64,000 nt of DNA from assembly GCA_936450465.1 (NCBI GenBank), contig OW388305.1, forward strand, positions 37,643,187 through 37,707,186. The letters are read 5' to 3'. The stretch comes from Gibbula magus (lineage: Eukaryota > Mollusca > Gastropoda > Trochida > Trochidae). A model generated the notes under the pieces. That model did not search any database. It was not told the DNA's origin and was given only the letters and a program-made list of their open reading frames with translations. The position numbers and the translations under genes were made by a program. Below are positions 48,301 through 58,562 of the stretch, one piece after another (the stretch's first letter is position 1; each line of letters begins with the position of its first letter).

Positions 48301-51300
48301 AATATCTCCTTGTCCTTCCTCTCACAATTGCTAGAAGACACTGACTATTCCTGTTCATTTTTTTAGGGCGAGGTGATCTCATTGATCTGTATCACTTAGG
48401 ATTATTTTCGTCTATCAGATGCATGTGATTTGCAAGAATTGGTGTTGGTAAACCCTTTTATTTCACGGATATGATACAAATCATTCTCACCAACTTCCAT
48501 CCTCCTTCATCTTTATTGAAAATCACTACAGAGGCACACTTAGAAAAACAATGTTATCATTTTGCTAGCCCAGAATAAAAACCCCAGCACGTTTTTTTTA
48601 TAGTTTTATAATTGAATTTAAAGCTGCACTAACAAATTCTGTTGAATGAAATTTTTCTAAATAATAAGAATTATTCCCTTTTTCGTATTGTTGGTTAAAA
48701 AACATTTCTACTACTGTCTAGGGTATATTTTCAAGTTCATACAGCTTAACAGGGCTACCATTCTCCACTTGACGAAAGTAATACAAACTACAGGCCTTCA
48801 ATCTAATGATGTTTCCAGCCCTTCTACTAATATACAGGGGGCTTTGTATCTAGCCTACTCAGTGTGTATATTCTTCCAGGTACGTGTTACCGAACCACAT
48901 GATGCTACAGATGTCCGAGATCTTACCGAGAGAGAAGCAAGGAGTCTTAGCGTGTTGCAACCCGATCCCGCCCCTCGTGCGACAAAACCTGTCAGAGATA
49001 CACAATATCATCCTACAGGCCCGGGAAGCTCCCTTACTCAAGGTTGGAGTTGTCTCCCTTTACACGAAACACAAAGGCCTGCTCCTTTTAATAACTGGTG
49101 TATGTTCCAAACATCCTGTACATGTGCAAAGTGAAAGGAGTGGCTCAGAACAGTGTTCCGGGTGTGCTGAACATGTTCCGAAAACACAGGTGCAAGCCGC
49201 TCAGCAGAAGAGCATGTTCCGCACTCCCAGTGTTCGGAGTCACTTCTTTCACTTCACGCATGTACCGGACATTCGGAGCAATGTTCGATAAATCGAAAGG
49301 AGCAGGCCTTTAAGTTTCTTTTTTGTGCAGTATGTGCAGACTTTGCTAGTATGCAAGATAAGCCCTTGGTCTCTGTTAAAGAGACAGTACCACAGGGGTA
49401 GTCTTTGTTGAGATGCAAAGCAATATTTTCTCAATTTATTGTGTTATAACCGTGGATTAGCGTAAATGCAGAAACAGGAGTTTGCTAAAGATCAAGGCTT
49501 GTATTTTGTGCTATTTGAGTACTGCAAGGTGGATCTTCTTCAAATAATCAGCAACCTCTGCTACAAAGTGACGATATGGCTCTCAGAAATTAGTAAGTCT
49601 AGTTAGTTACTTGAAACAGAATGCATGTACAAAAAGTCATCAATGACTTTTAGAACGAAACTCTTATTCAAGTTGCACGTTTAACATGCACGATACTTCT
49701 GAAGTGGACTTCCAGCCAGAGATAAATGACTTGTAGTATAAATATGTATTGCAGATGGAGGTACCCAAGCCGGTTTATCCACTCGAAAGTCATCATCCGA
49801 AGTATGACTCCAACAGCCTCCTCAACTGTCCTCATGATCTGTCACATTCTAACAACTCTCTAGTAGACAGTCAGAAACAACCAGGTGGGTACAATAAACT
49901 AGATACCTAAAATTTCACAGATAGATATGCAGTTGAAGAGGTCAAAACTATGCACACTTAACAATTTGAGTCCTCCATTGTTTTTAATATGACAGAAGAA
50001 AAAATATTCAGATTTATGTCTGCCTATACAAAATAAAGACTGTCTACGTATACACAAAAGCTTCCTTTGAAATACACACCGTTTATATAGTGAACAAATG
50101 TAACATTGTTATCCCACCGGTATGTAATACCATGGGATACAGTCGTCACCCTGTCTGTCCATTCGTCTGTAATCATTTTGTTTCCGGAACAGAACTCGAA
50201 AACTGTTCATCATATCTTTCTGAAACTTCCCATACGTATTACCCACCTCCTGAAGTCGGGCCTTATGATATTTTCAGATATCAGAAAATTTAAATTTTGT
50301 ATCGTTTCCATAGAAACGTGTTGAATTTTGACAAAGCTCCAAAACTCTTTATCATATCTTCCTGAAACTCTGCATGTGTATTACCCACTAACTGAAGTGG
50401 TGCCTTTTGATATTTTCAGATTTTTTAAATGTTTTTTTTCCGTTTCCATAGAAACGTGTTTGATTTGAACTTTGAGCAGAACTCCAAAACCCTTCATCAT
50501 ATCTGAAACTCTGCATGTAGTAGATATAGATGTGTTTTACAAATTATGTGTAACCTATGGAATATGTCATTTTCTGATGACTCTTGTTATATTTGAGATC
50601 ACACTATCTGATATAGTAAAAAAAAAAAAAAACTTTTTTGGGGACGTGTCCCTTGTTGGATTCAAACCCACACCTTCTGAGGGTTGAGGTTTTCAGGAGT
50701 GACCCAAATAATAATATTTTTTATGCAAAATAAAGAATAAATTTATTTCAGATTCCTCTCTGATAAAGAACTCTTCGTCAATGTTCATGGACAATAGCAT
50801 ACAGATAGCTCTCAGAGACAAGGCACTCGTCACGGCTTTCACCTGGCCTAGCAAGGTAACCAAACAATGGGTCCCCCCTGCCCCCAATTTTCAAAATTAT
50901 TTCCAGAAAAACGGTAATTACAAGATACATAGAAAATTATGTCTTTGATGTTTGGCAAGAAAATGTTATGATACATCCGACATTTCACTGTTGCTAGATT
51001 AGACTTCTTGCTATGTTATGAGTGACGTCATATGTTCTTTTGATATTTTAGGAGTCTTTTCACTCTGGATTTCAAATTTCCAAATTATTGCATAAATATA
51101 CCTTATCAGAAGTGGTATACAAAGAAAAAATAAGAAAAAAATTATCTATTAAAAGTTATTTCTTTTGGTGGTATGCAAATTGCATCAAATTTATTACTTC
51201 CCCTGACACCTAGACAGGAAGTGCCTCCATTTTGTTTGGTCATATTTTCATGTTTTGTGGGATAGAGTCTAATTAATGTTTTGTTGGCGAATTTATCCTC

Positions 51301-54300
51301 CTTCAATGTAATGACATCTGTAATGAGAATAACATTATCTTGTGCCAATATCTTTATGACACTCATACCTAAATTTCAGCATATACTACATGGAACCAAT
51401 GGTAAACACTCATGTTGTATCCTCAATGTTCACAGAGAGAAGATGCCGTTGTGTCGGCGGTAGGGAGAAAAGCAGAGGCAATAAGGAGGTCGTTTATGAG
51501 CCCCTTCCAGATGGTAAGATGTTCCCCAAGTTCATCTTCATACAATTATATTCATATTGAAATATTGCCATCATTATTATAACTATATGCAGGGGCGGAT
51601 CCAGGATTTTTGAAAGGGGGGGGTCCCAAAACAATTTTTCTCCACTCAGTGGGGGGGGGGGGGGGGGGGGGGGGTGTAAATGTATATCCCAACTTATACA
51701 TGGATTTGAAAAGGGGGGGGTCCGGACCCCCTGAACCCCCCCCTTGGATCCGCCACTGATATGACAATTAATCAGCATAAAACAGACGCATTCCTTGGCA
51801 GATTGGAAAATTAAAATGCAGATATAATAAGGGTCACACCCTTGAAACCTATTTCTCTTTCTCAGGAACTAAAAGTCTTAAAATAGTGAAATGGTGTGTA
51901 CAGATTCCTTGACAAATTAGGATTGTGAATTGTAAATATAGTGTCTAGAAGGACCCTAGTATGGGCCGCAGAGATAACACCCTAAAGACCTATTTTCTTT
52001 TTGAGAACTTGGTGCCCTTGAAAGCTCAAGTCTGTAAACATTTATTCTTAAGCCTGATAAGCTACATTACCACCTGGCTCTAATTTTACTCATGAATAGA
52101 TGTCAAAAGTTCTTCTATATTATTATTAAAGAAATGAAGTTGACTAATCAACTAAAGTAGAAATAGGTTACTGCTACAAAACATGTGAAAAGTTTCCAAG
52201 GATCAAACAATTGATTGATAACATTTCCCTTTCAGTATTTGCCTCCAAACAGAGGGAGGAAACCGGAAGCATCTGCCAGAGATACAGCTGCACTTTCCCA
52301 GGTATGAGTAAACTCTTAAGCTCTTAAAGGTGCATCCATTGTGTTTCCAAAAAAGATTATTTGGCTTTATTACGCTCCAACTCATCATATGTGCTGTTTA
52401 CAATACAAACAAATACACTCAGCTTGCATATTCTTTCCCAATCGCCAAATATATCATAATGACTAGTTTCCAATTAAAATCGAGTAACATCATTTTGCAT
52501 GTGCAAAGACCGAAACTGCACGTTCCATGTACATGCACAGAAGTTATATGACCTATTTAACATAATTAACCCAAAGTTGTTATTTTGTCTATTTTATATA
52601 AGATTCCCAAATTACGTTGGACTCATTGGCGTGCCACATGCAGTGCATTGTCCAGTTTTCGATCAGAAATCACTACTTTTACCGTCATATCATCAATATA
52701 CTAAATTGACTATCATCAAAATGTTAGTTTTCAAAAACAAACATCTTGAAAATATAGGAGTAGGCTTTTAGACAGGAAAGGCTCCAACTCAGATGAAAAT
52801 TCATACCAGAGAAAATTGGGCTGGGGCTATAACCTGAGAATAACCCCAACTAGGATAACCCTCCAAAATGTGGGGGTGGTCTTAGGCTTGAATGTATTCT
52901 TATAACCAAGAGACCAAGGTAAGTGCTGTTGGCATCAGGCAGGCACAGTGCAGCACCAGTTCAAGCATTGCTCTATCCTTTCAATGCTGAGCACTGAGTA
53001 AGGAAACAACAATTCCCATGTTTTGATGTCTTTGGTATGACGTAGCCAGGAATCAAACTTCAGCGATTTGGGTAATGATGCTGGTTCGGATGCTCTACCA
53101 ACTGTGCTATATCCCCGTAGTAGTTGCTATACCCATCTATACACCTATTTAAAATAACCTTGAAAGTAAAATAATGAAAAAAAAATGATCTCCTTGCAGA
53201 CTGTGAGCCCGTGGAAGCTGAAACCCAACACAGCAGTGGAGGAGGAGGAAAGTACAGACAGACAGAGCCCTCGTCTAGAGACTGACCCACTGACCGGTCA
53301 GCCCGTCCACGTGTATGGTGAGTCTTTGGGGCTTTATCTCTTCAGTTATATGAAGATTTGTGCCTTTGAAAAATGAAATTAAGGAAAGATCCTTGTTACT
53401 TATTTTCACCTGGGTGTGATGGTTTTTAGTCCCAAGGAATTGACAAGATATTTCAAGCTTAGTGGGGAAACAGTCTGATTAACGTTGACTGTTTTCTTAG
53501 GAATATAAGTTGCAAAACTGTCTGATAACAGCCCATAGACTCCCATGTTCGGACGCAATTCAGTTTACCAATCACAAGACCTCCACCAAAAGCTTTCGGT
53601 GCGAGAAGCTAGGGGCAGATAACTCCAAACAGCTATCCTTTCGTCTGTTCCGTATGCTTTCAATAAAGCGGCCATTTAAAAACTATTTGAATGGTCAGCT
53701 ATTTGACTGGGCTTTTTCTGCGCTGAACTGGTTTGGAACACGTGCCTATACAGGGTGTCGTCAGACCTTGTGACAAGGAATCTACAGAACCTGTTCGTAT
53801 CCCGGTAGATGCATTATTTTGAATATTAATTTTTATTCCTCTGAACAAGGTCGATTTTAATCAGACTGGTGGGGAAAAGAATATTCTCTGAACAGTTTAC
53901 AGATCCTTTGTTAATGAGTTGTGGTTATTTTAGACCTTTCAGAACAGGAACAGATTTATTCCGCAGCCTATCGCTGATAATGCATGTCAATAACTATTTC
54001 TGATGATATTCCTGCATGTCCTATTTGATGGTTCTACTTTCCAACAAACTCATGATACTCTTAAGAAATGGAAGCTCCTAAAACTGCTGTTCTGTTTACC
54101 TCCCCAGAACCCCCAAAGAAGAAGATGAAGGTGGACACCGTCACCAACCCGACCATCACACAGGAGGAAATGGAGACAGAAGTGCCACTGCGGCAAGATG
54201 TCAGTTGCTTCTCCTTCCATTCTCTATTCCCATCTGACCTTTATTTGGTTCCATATGCATTCATGCTCCTGTGCATTGTTCAGTTGAAGTTCAATCAGTG

Positions 54301-56320
54301 AAGTTCACCTGCAGTGAGATTATTTTATTACCAGACGGGTGACATAGCTGGGTCATCTGTGTGTTGAAGGATTTATTCTGTTCCATAGAGACTCCCATAG
54401 GAGTTTAGAGACTTTAAGTCTTCATAGGTACTTGGTCATTTAATGGCCTTTAAGCGCTATATTTTTGGCAGATTGCTTTCCTCCATGTTAATAGGCATTG
54501 AGTAAAAAATGTGAAGTAAAACATTTGCCATTTTCCTACATGGCCAATGTTAGTCATGTCCCTAAACTGTGGGTCAAGATGTTTATGGGAAAAGTGAATC
54601 TTGTCAAAGTACAATCCTGATTGAGTTGTTTATATTCTATTTGATTTCTGTCAGTCAAACTTTGTTGACAAAGCAAACCTTTTGTTCTTAACCCTATGCC
54701 TGTTATTGCAGTCTTAATTTGTCCCTTTCTTTAAGCAGAGTTATCTGAAAGTCAGGCAGTGAATGATTTGTTTAATCCTTATTATGCCAATGGGCAAGAG
54801 TTAGATTTAGATCAGTATCCCATACAGGAATCTTCACTTTCGCTTAAAGCCAAATTCCAAAGAAGTAATAAGGATAATTTGTGCTCATTAAAATCACCGA
54901 GTACTACATCTAAAGATTGTGACGGTTCAGATTAATGAAGACATTTTCAAACCTTTTTGCTCTTGAGAAAGCAAGAACTGGACTATTTAGTACCTTCAGT
55001 AATGTCTTTAGTTTAATTAAAACATTTTAAAACATTTTCTTATGAATTCTAAACCAGATGCCAAAGAAGAAGAAAAAGAAGAAGAAGCACGAGACTGAGT
55101 TTGAAGCAGAAGTTCCGGAGTCGATGCAAGATGGACCCCTGAGAGGGAACTTCCTCGGAGCAGAGGAGGAGGATCTGCCGAGGGAGGAGGAGGAGGAGGT
55201 GACCTCAAGTAGTGTGCAGGAGGAGCACATGAAGAGGAAGAAGAAGAAGAAGAGAGGGTTGGAGGAAATGGCGGAAGGATTTCAACCGTATGATTACGGT
55301 GCTGCTGATAAAAGTATATTTCAAGGTATGTTTTGTAGTACTTGAGAGGTTTAGAACAATCTCTTCAGCACAATTAGATTCAAGATGCAAGATTCAAGAT
55401 GTTTTATTTGTAGAAAGACCAAAGACCCAAAATACAAAAATGTTTACATCAATATATTACAGAGCTACCTTCTTTTATTTTATATATTCAAATATCGGTA
55501 CACGTTGAAGATATTTAGCAAGACTTAGCAGAAATGTGTTATTGGTTGATTGACAAAGTTTTGAAACTTAGCATAATCGTTCTTGTCACTATTACAATTA
55601 GTACAATTTAGTACTTATTAATGTACTTATTTCATGTACTTTATCAAACCCCCTATTTTCTGGATGTCATCTGTTTTTAGGGGAGTAGGTTAGTAAGCTT
55701 CAGATCTAAGGGGCCGGAATTTCAAACAGGGGCGGATACAGAGGGGGGTGCACATCCACCCTTTTCATGTGAATTTTTTTTTAACCATTGAAACCATACT
55801 CAAAACAATGGGGAACCCCCCTTTTGCGAGAGAGATGGTGCACTTTCACCGTACAAGTGCTGTAGTGCTACTCTTTGTCTTCTATTCTTTTCTTAGAACC
55901 CCCTTGTTTCTTCAGTATTGGAAATTTCTCATTGTTTTTTCCTCACATTTCAGGTGGTTCTAATTCAAAAGATGAATTCAGTCCTGGTGATGGAAATTTC
56001 AAAAGAGGCAAGAAAGATAAGGTACGTAATGAATCTACTTACTATATATCATTAACCAACAATAAAAAATATCATAAGCCATCATTTAGGGATCTTAGTA
56101 GATCTTAAAAAAAAAAACCAATGTTTGTTTTCCAATTATAATATCACAGATTATTTAATAAATCAACAGAGTAATCGCTATGATTTTGAAAAAATAGATA
56201 TTGGTTGTTTTCCTATTATAAATATTTGGACAATGTTATTATTTTCAGAGACACAAAAACAGTAACCGTGGCAACAAGAGTTTTACCTTCAAGCCTGGCA
56301 ACAAGAGGGGGAAACATTGA
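33391..56320 (+). CDS. EXOSC10: Exosome component 10 (RRP6-like 3'-5' exoribonuclease), 22 exons
   Basis: Exons: 33391-33501, 35865-35998, 37176-37299, 37762-37866, 42837-42990, 43305-43362, 43593-43668, 44253-44363, 44633-44776, 45287-45477, 46885-47041, 47670-47818, 48880-49042, 49756-49885, 50752-50855, 51436-51513, 52236-52301, 53200-53317, 54108-54199, 55058-55325, 55954-56021, 56249-56320. Total 2673 nt, 890 residues plus TGA; every junction keeps phase. The length is close to animal EXOSC10. Regions: PMC2NT (about 30-160); DEDD-Y exonuclease (about 255-455) with VDLE (D289, E291), GDIGW (D347), YAREDTHY (Y412, D416); HRDC (about 480-560), including [10 protein letters not shown]-terminal basic tail with PPKKKMKV near 726 and a lysine run near 758. 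Known role of the family: the nuclear/nucleolar RNA exosome catalytic subunit that trims rRNA, snoRNA and other RNAs. The exon 19 donor is GTCAGT, weaker than the others. All catalytic residues are present. Confidence 0.95.
34590..34700 (-). repeat. GGCCGA-type short imperfect repeats
   Basis: Within EXOSC10 intron 1, TCGGCCCTT(A/C)TGAC recurs about four times at 20-25-base spacing. It gives a lysine/arginine-rich open frame on the minus strand, which is judged incidental. Confidence 0.45.
35249..35568. mobile_element. MITE with CAGGG hAT-like ends
   Basis: Ends CAGGGGTAGAAATTAAC and GTTAATTTCTAGCCCTG are inverted, with AAGTT as a direct repeat at 35244-35248 and 35569-35573. The interior repeats the word CTAGCCC. 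CAGGG termini are typical of hAT elements, but the 5-base repeat is shorter than the usual 8. It is in EXOSC10 intron 1. Confidence 0.7.
35618..35748 (+). repeat. SINE S1, 5'-truncated copy
   Basis: Contains CGCAATGCATAGCCACAAGGCGTTGTTGGCTTTCTCCCTGCC..., TACTAGCAGCCGCGATATAAG, CTCTTGAAAGCGACGTTAAAC and an AACTCACTCACTCC tail. Confidence 0.85.
36463..36824 (-). mobile_element. TTAA-flanked MITE family M1, full copy (inverted)
   Basis: TTAA (36463-36466) and TTAA (36821-36824) around AGGGGCAGTAGCACG and CGTGCTACAGCGCCT. The body is the reverse complement of 31421-31781. In EXOSC10 intron 2. Confidence 0.85.
37927..39171. mobile_element. 1.25-kb TA-flanked DNA element, no transposase
   Basis: Starts CCGTATATTACCGGGTATAA and ends TTATACCCGGTAATATACGG, perfect inverted ends, with TA on both sides (37925-37926 and 39172-39173). 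Additional GGGGTCGACTTATAC words repeat inside each end (37986, 39065, 39126, 39144). TA duplication suggests the Tc1/mariner/pogo superfamily. No long open frame inside, so it is non-autonomous. In EXOSC10 intron 4. Confidence 0.8.
39319..40690. mobile_element. 1.37-kb non-autonomous hAT-like element with exact 8-bp target duplication
   Basis: Inverted ends CAGGGATGCAGA and TCTGCATCCCTG; CAACCAAT stands directly before (39311-39318) and directly after (40691-40698). The combination of CAGGG ends and an 8-bp duplication is diagnostic of hAT. Subterminal words CGGACATTT / ATATGTCCGGCAAA are also inverted. No transposase frame. In EXOSC10 intron 4. Confidence 0.88.
40930..41575 (+). repeat. SINE S1, 5'-truncated copy split by a MITE
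   Basis: The S1 body (GCGGGCTTTCTCCCTGCCG..., CTAGCAGCCGCGATATAAG, TGAAATACTC) runs to about 40996, and the tail (ACCCTAACTCACCTCACCTC) resumes at 41548 after the inserted element. Confidence 0.8.
40997..41547. mobile_element. 551-bp TA-flanked MITE inside a SINE
   Basis: Inverted ends AGGATGTTCGGTCC and GGAGCGAACATCCT with TA before (40995-40996) and TA after (41548-41549). AT-rich interior with no coding frame. Confidence 0.8.
41906..42722 (+). mobile_element. SINE S1, near full-length, split by a MITE
   Basis: tRNA-like head with A box (TAGCGCAGTGGTTAGC) and B box (GGTTCGAATCC), body through GCCGCGATATGAGTGAAATA, then interruption 42157-42673, then CTCTTGAAAGCAACATTAATC and an AACTCACCTCACC tail. 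In EXOSC10 intron 4. Confidence 0.88.
42157..42673. mobile_element. 517-bp TA-flanked MITE inside a SINE
   Basis: Ends GAGTAAAGTCCT and AGGACTTAAATC are inverted, followed inward by CATATTTCGTTCAC / GTGGACGAAATATCAGG. TA is present on both sides (42155-42156 and 42674-42675). Removing the element and one TA restores GAAATACTCTTGAAAG, exactly the sequence of the unbroken SINE copy at 46674. The word ATTTCGTCCAC also recurs inside. Confidence 0.9.
43122..43285 (+). repeat. SINE S1, 5'-truncated diverged copy
   Basis: Contains ACCCATGGTTTGCTAGTTTC, CGCAATGCATAGTCACA, AATACTAGCCGCCATGATATAAG and an AAATCACCTCACC tail. It ends 20 bases upstream of EXOSC10 exon 6. Confidence 0.75.
43960..44230 (+). 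repeat. TTCATTCATTCT degenerate microsatellite
   Basis: Interrupted ATTC/ATTT units in EXOSC10 intron 7. The two overlapping open frames are low-complexity artefacts, apart from the last part of the second, which runs into exon 8 out of frame. Confidence 0.8.
44812..45005 (+). mobile_element. SINE S1, 3'-truncated copy
   Basis: Head GGGGCAGGATAGCGCAATGG and B-box region GAGTTCCAATCCCGCC, then TGTCTGCAGTAGAGAACTG, GCAGTAAGGTTTGGG and ACCACCCATGGTTCGCTAG. Stops after CTCGCAGGCTCATC. In EXOSC10 intron 9. Confidence 0.85.
45706..45752 (+). repeat. Duplicated end of EXOSC10 exon 10 with its splice donor
   Basis: TATCAGCTTGCTGATTGGAG, ATCAG and the donor-side GTTAGGTCATGTGACTT are copied almost exactly from 45450-45496 into the intron about 255 bases downstream, so two identical GTTAGG donors are available. 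The exon is intact at the upstream position. Confidence 0.85.
45925..46348 (+). mobile_element. Non-autonomous element family E (GTCTCCCCCC)
   Basis: 5' end TTATGTCTCCCCCCGAAGG and CGGGAGACATATTGG; 3' end GAGGAAGGGGGAGACATCTG. The outer GTCTCCCCC and GGGGGAGAC are inverted and the 5' end has its own hairpin. No internal tandem repeat in this copy. In EXOSC10 intron 10. Confidence 0.65.
46407..46725 (+). mobile_element. SINE S1, full-length reference copy with target duplication
   Basis: Flanked by the 11-base direct repeat TGTTTCTTTCA (46396-46406 and 46726-46736), the mark of retrotransposition. tRNA-derived head with A box TAGCGCAGTGGTTAGC and B box GGTTCGAATCC; central body with GTAGAGAACTGATC and CACCCATGGTTC; 3' domain GCCGCGATATAAGTGAAATA; tail of CTCACCTCACC repeats. 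Other copies in the window are 5'- or 3'-truncated. The LINE partner that supplies the tail cannot be identified here. Confidence 0.92.
47878..48285 (+). mobile_element. 3' fragment of a non-LTR retrotransposon
   Basis: In EXOSC10 intron 12. Conceptual translation gives short pieces resembling the conserved C-terminus of LINE ORF2: [33 protein letters not shown], then [15 protein letters not shown] with stops and shifts between. It ends ACTGGCGCTATATAAATC and an ATG-triplet tail (ATGATGATGATG), a typical LINE 3' end. Broken and 5'-truncated. It is unrelated in sequence to the LINE at 58740. Confidence 0.75.
50111..50588 (-). mobile_element. Non-autonomous element family B, inverted copy
   Basis: Begins TATCCCACCGGTATGTAATACC with CCCTGTCTGTCCATTCGTC, and ends with the reverse of the family 5' end (TGATGACTCTTG). 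Internal units with TTACCCACCTCCTGAAGTCGG and CATCATATCTTTCTGAAAC are the reverse of those at 15035-15614. In EXOSC10 intron 14. Confidence 0.8.
50636..50700 (-). repeat. Possible tRNA-headed SINE remnant
   Basis: On the minus strand GGTGTGGGTTTGAATCCAAC has a B-box form (GGTTTGAATCC-like), next to an A-run at 50620-50632. Too short for family assignment. Confidence 0.35.
51591..51765. mobile_element. GGCGGATCC palindromic MITE with G run
   Basis: Ends AGGGGCGGATCCAGG and CCTTGGATCCGCCACT are inverted; G-rich and C-rich tracts follow inward (GGGGGGGTCC / GGACCCCCTGAACC). Bases 51651-51674 are an uninterrupted G run. Related fragments at 497, 12152, 47400 and 55725. In EXOSC10 intron 16. The open frames here are artefacts. 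Confidence 0.75.
52328..52700 (+). repeat. Repeat family R3, copy 3 (uninterrupted)
   Basis: Matches 5520-6280 without the inserted MITE and the reverse of 1765-2125 (CATCCATTGTGTTTC, TATTTGGCTTTATTACG, CTTTCCCAATCGCCAAATAT, GTTTTCGATCAGAAATCAC). In EXOSC10 intron 17. It gives the empty site for the insertion at 5801. Confidence 0.8.
53040..53125 (-). repeat. tRNA-like SINE head
   Basis: The reverse strand reads GGGGATATAGCACAGTTGG, TAGAGCATCCGAACC and AGTTTGATTCCTGGC, with A-box and B-box order and spacing as in a tRNA gene. The T arm has mismatches and the anticodon region is too long. A SINE remnant is more likely than a functional tRNA. Confidence 0.45.
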
Positions 56321-57419
56321 GGAAATAAACTTGTCATTATATATTGTCATTATAGATAGTCATTCCTGTTGAAATCTTATTATGCTCCAGGATGCCTTAT
56401 TTGGCCTGGAGGTAAAGGGTCCATTTGTGAGAATATCTATGGGTACACTTGATTTGCATACTGGCGAGCCATGGTCATCTGTTTGTCTCAACAGCTCAGT
56501 GGCGAATCTGGAGGGAAGGAATTTTTGCAATGAGTGGCTCCCCACCTCCCCTTTAAAATATTTTGCAACTTCGATGGACCCCAAAGGTTAAGGATCAATG
56601 GACACAAAAGTTCCTAAACATTTATTTATTGTGCAAGCTCCATGATATTTCAACAGGGAGAAGAAAGAGTTTCTTGCAAATTACCGTTTTGCTCCAGACT
56701 ACAGAGTATAATTTTCAGAACACTTGCCATTTAAATTTTGTTTTAAAGCAAACAGACGATTTGATGTATATTTCTGGTTTAGCAAATTATGCAAGTTTGG
56801 AACTTGCTCATTTAGATATCATCGGTAATCATCAAATATGATTAATTTATTACAGAGAAAAAACAATCTAACTGTCCATCAGGCATTATCTGTAATTGCT
56901 TTAAATCAGATTTTCAAGAATTGATTTTTTTTAATGATTTGTTATGTTATGTTTTGAATAGATGTTACTTCTTAAAACAGGTAAAAATAACATGTTTATT
57001 CTATTGTTTTCGAGTATTTGTTACTGAAATATTTTTGTTAGGGTATAGAGAAACAGCAGTGTTGCATCTAGGCTGCATGAGTGTTGAATTATTTCCTATT
57101 TATGTACATCACCTTCAAAGGAAACGTGAATAACGTCGCCCGCCGTAAAAAAAAAAAAGAAGGTCGCCAGCCATATCTGAAAAGTGAATACACAAGTAGT
57201 ATTGTCATTACCACATCAATATAAAGTTCATATCTTTATTTCCTATATGGTTGAAAATAAACGAGTTGATATTTTTTATACAAGCACATGTGCACATACC
57301 ACTTTTGCCTAGCAAGTCTGTGACGACATAAAAAAAATTTTGACATCACTGTGGCTTCTTGTTGCAATTTGTGGCTATTTCCTGACCTTACAAGATTCAA
57401 AAGGAATCTAGATGATAAA
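56321..57419. other. EXOSC10 3' UTR and intergenic sequence
   Basis: AATAAA occurs at 56324-56329, four bases after the stop codon, and could be the polyadenylation signal, though it is unusually close. Later AT-rich sequence holds another degraded GGCGAATC-type fragment near 56505 and an A run at 57147. No gene seen. Confidence 0.4.
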
Positions 57420-57555
57420 GAAATTATTACACGTGAAAGTGTGTTATATGACTTAAGAAACTGTTTATAACCCTCGCTTTCGCTCGGGCATTGCAAATAT
57501 TCGCACTTGTTTCGTAAACGTCATGTGATGCACTTTCCTCGGGTAATAATCTCTA
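57420..57555. repeat. Hairpin repeat family H2, copy 2
   Basis: Left AAATTATTAC...GTGTTATATGACTTAAGAAA, loop CCCTCGCTTTCGCTCGGGC, right TTTCGTAAACGTCATGTGAT...GGGTAATAAT. The same order as 30083-30218, with more arm mismatches. Confidence 0.65.
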
Positions 57556-58265
57556 TTTATCCATAACTGATCCCTGCTTAGTGTCATTTATGTAACAGTT
57601 AATGGGAATGTTCCTTTTAGTTCCAAATTTCTCGATACAACACTGGGAAACAATCTGCAATATGTTCAACATACTGATTGAACTTTCATGATCATGCTTG
57701 TATAATGTATGTGGACCACTTAAAATGTTTTGTATATTGACAAAATATGATTTTTTAAACATTTTTGCAGTGTTTCCATTTAAAAGCTCATGGAATTATT
57801 ATGTTAATTGCAGAAAGAGAAAGAGTTTCATTTGTTCAATATTGCTTTTGACGATATACATATGTAAATATCTAATTAGACATTTAGTGTATATAATGTT
57901 AACAGAAATAAAATGTAAAACAAGATTTCATGTTATTAGCTTTTATTAATTAATTTAAGTATGTCATCAAAAAGAAGATGATGATAAAGCCAAACATTAT
58001 TATAACCAACTACAAGATTAGATTGGAAGATATATTGATGATTTCAAATTGACAAAATTCCTTTTTTGGTTTAGTTCACTCATGTAAACCCACATATATA
58101 ATTATGTGTCAAAAGATGTATTTGTGTTTGAGAGCTGAAAAATAGAATACGGATTATACCTAAGTTGAAAAGTTCTCTAAAGACTTTGAAAGACATATTC
58201 ACTGTTGAGACACTGGAGAGACTGGTACATGAGATCGCATTACCCTTGTGAGTAGCATATACTTT

Positions 58266-58562
58266 TATACCCCACTTCCGGTCTCGTTGCTATGGTTTCT
58301 TTTGATACAAGTGTAGGTGTATTAGCCGATACACCTACACTTTTTCTGATATACCTGTACTTTTTCTGATAAACCTACACTTTTTTCTGATATACCTACA
58401 CTTTTTAACAACTGAGAAACAATTGAGACAATTTTCTAAATTTCCAATTCCAAGTGATGATAATTTTATAAAATGTCAGATTATATGAGAACATAAACCT
58501 GGGATCAAACCTGTGCCCTGTTGCTTTTTGGCCGAACGAACTAACCACTAGACCACGAGGTG
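58266..58562 (-). mobile_element. tRNA-headed SINE family S2, copy 2 (inverted)
   Basis: On the minus strand the head is CTCGTGGTCTAGTGGTTAG with B box AGGTTTGATCCCAGG. The body then has four GTGTAGGTATATCAGAAAAA-type units, the hairpin GTGTAGGTGTATCGGCTAAT and its complement, then TTTCTTTTGATACAAG in reverse and CAACGAGACCGGAAGT. Same head, hairpin and end as 3719-3905. A half-arm of the 18650 hairpin lies next to it at 58205-58262. Confidence 0.7.

Noticed and set aside
55058..55345. Stand-alone small lysine/glutamate-rich gene
   Set aside because: It is exon 20 of EXOSC10, with an acceptor directly before and a phase-compatible donor at 55326.
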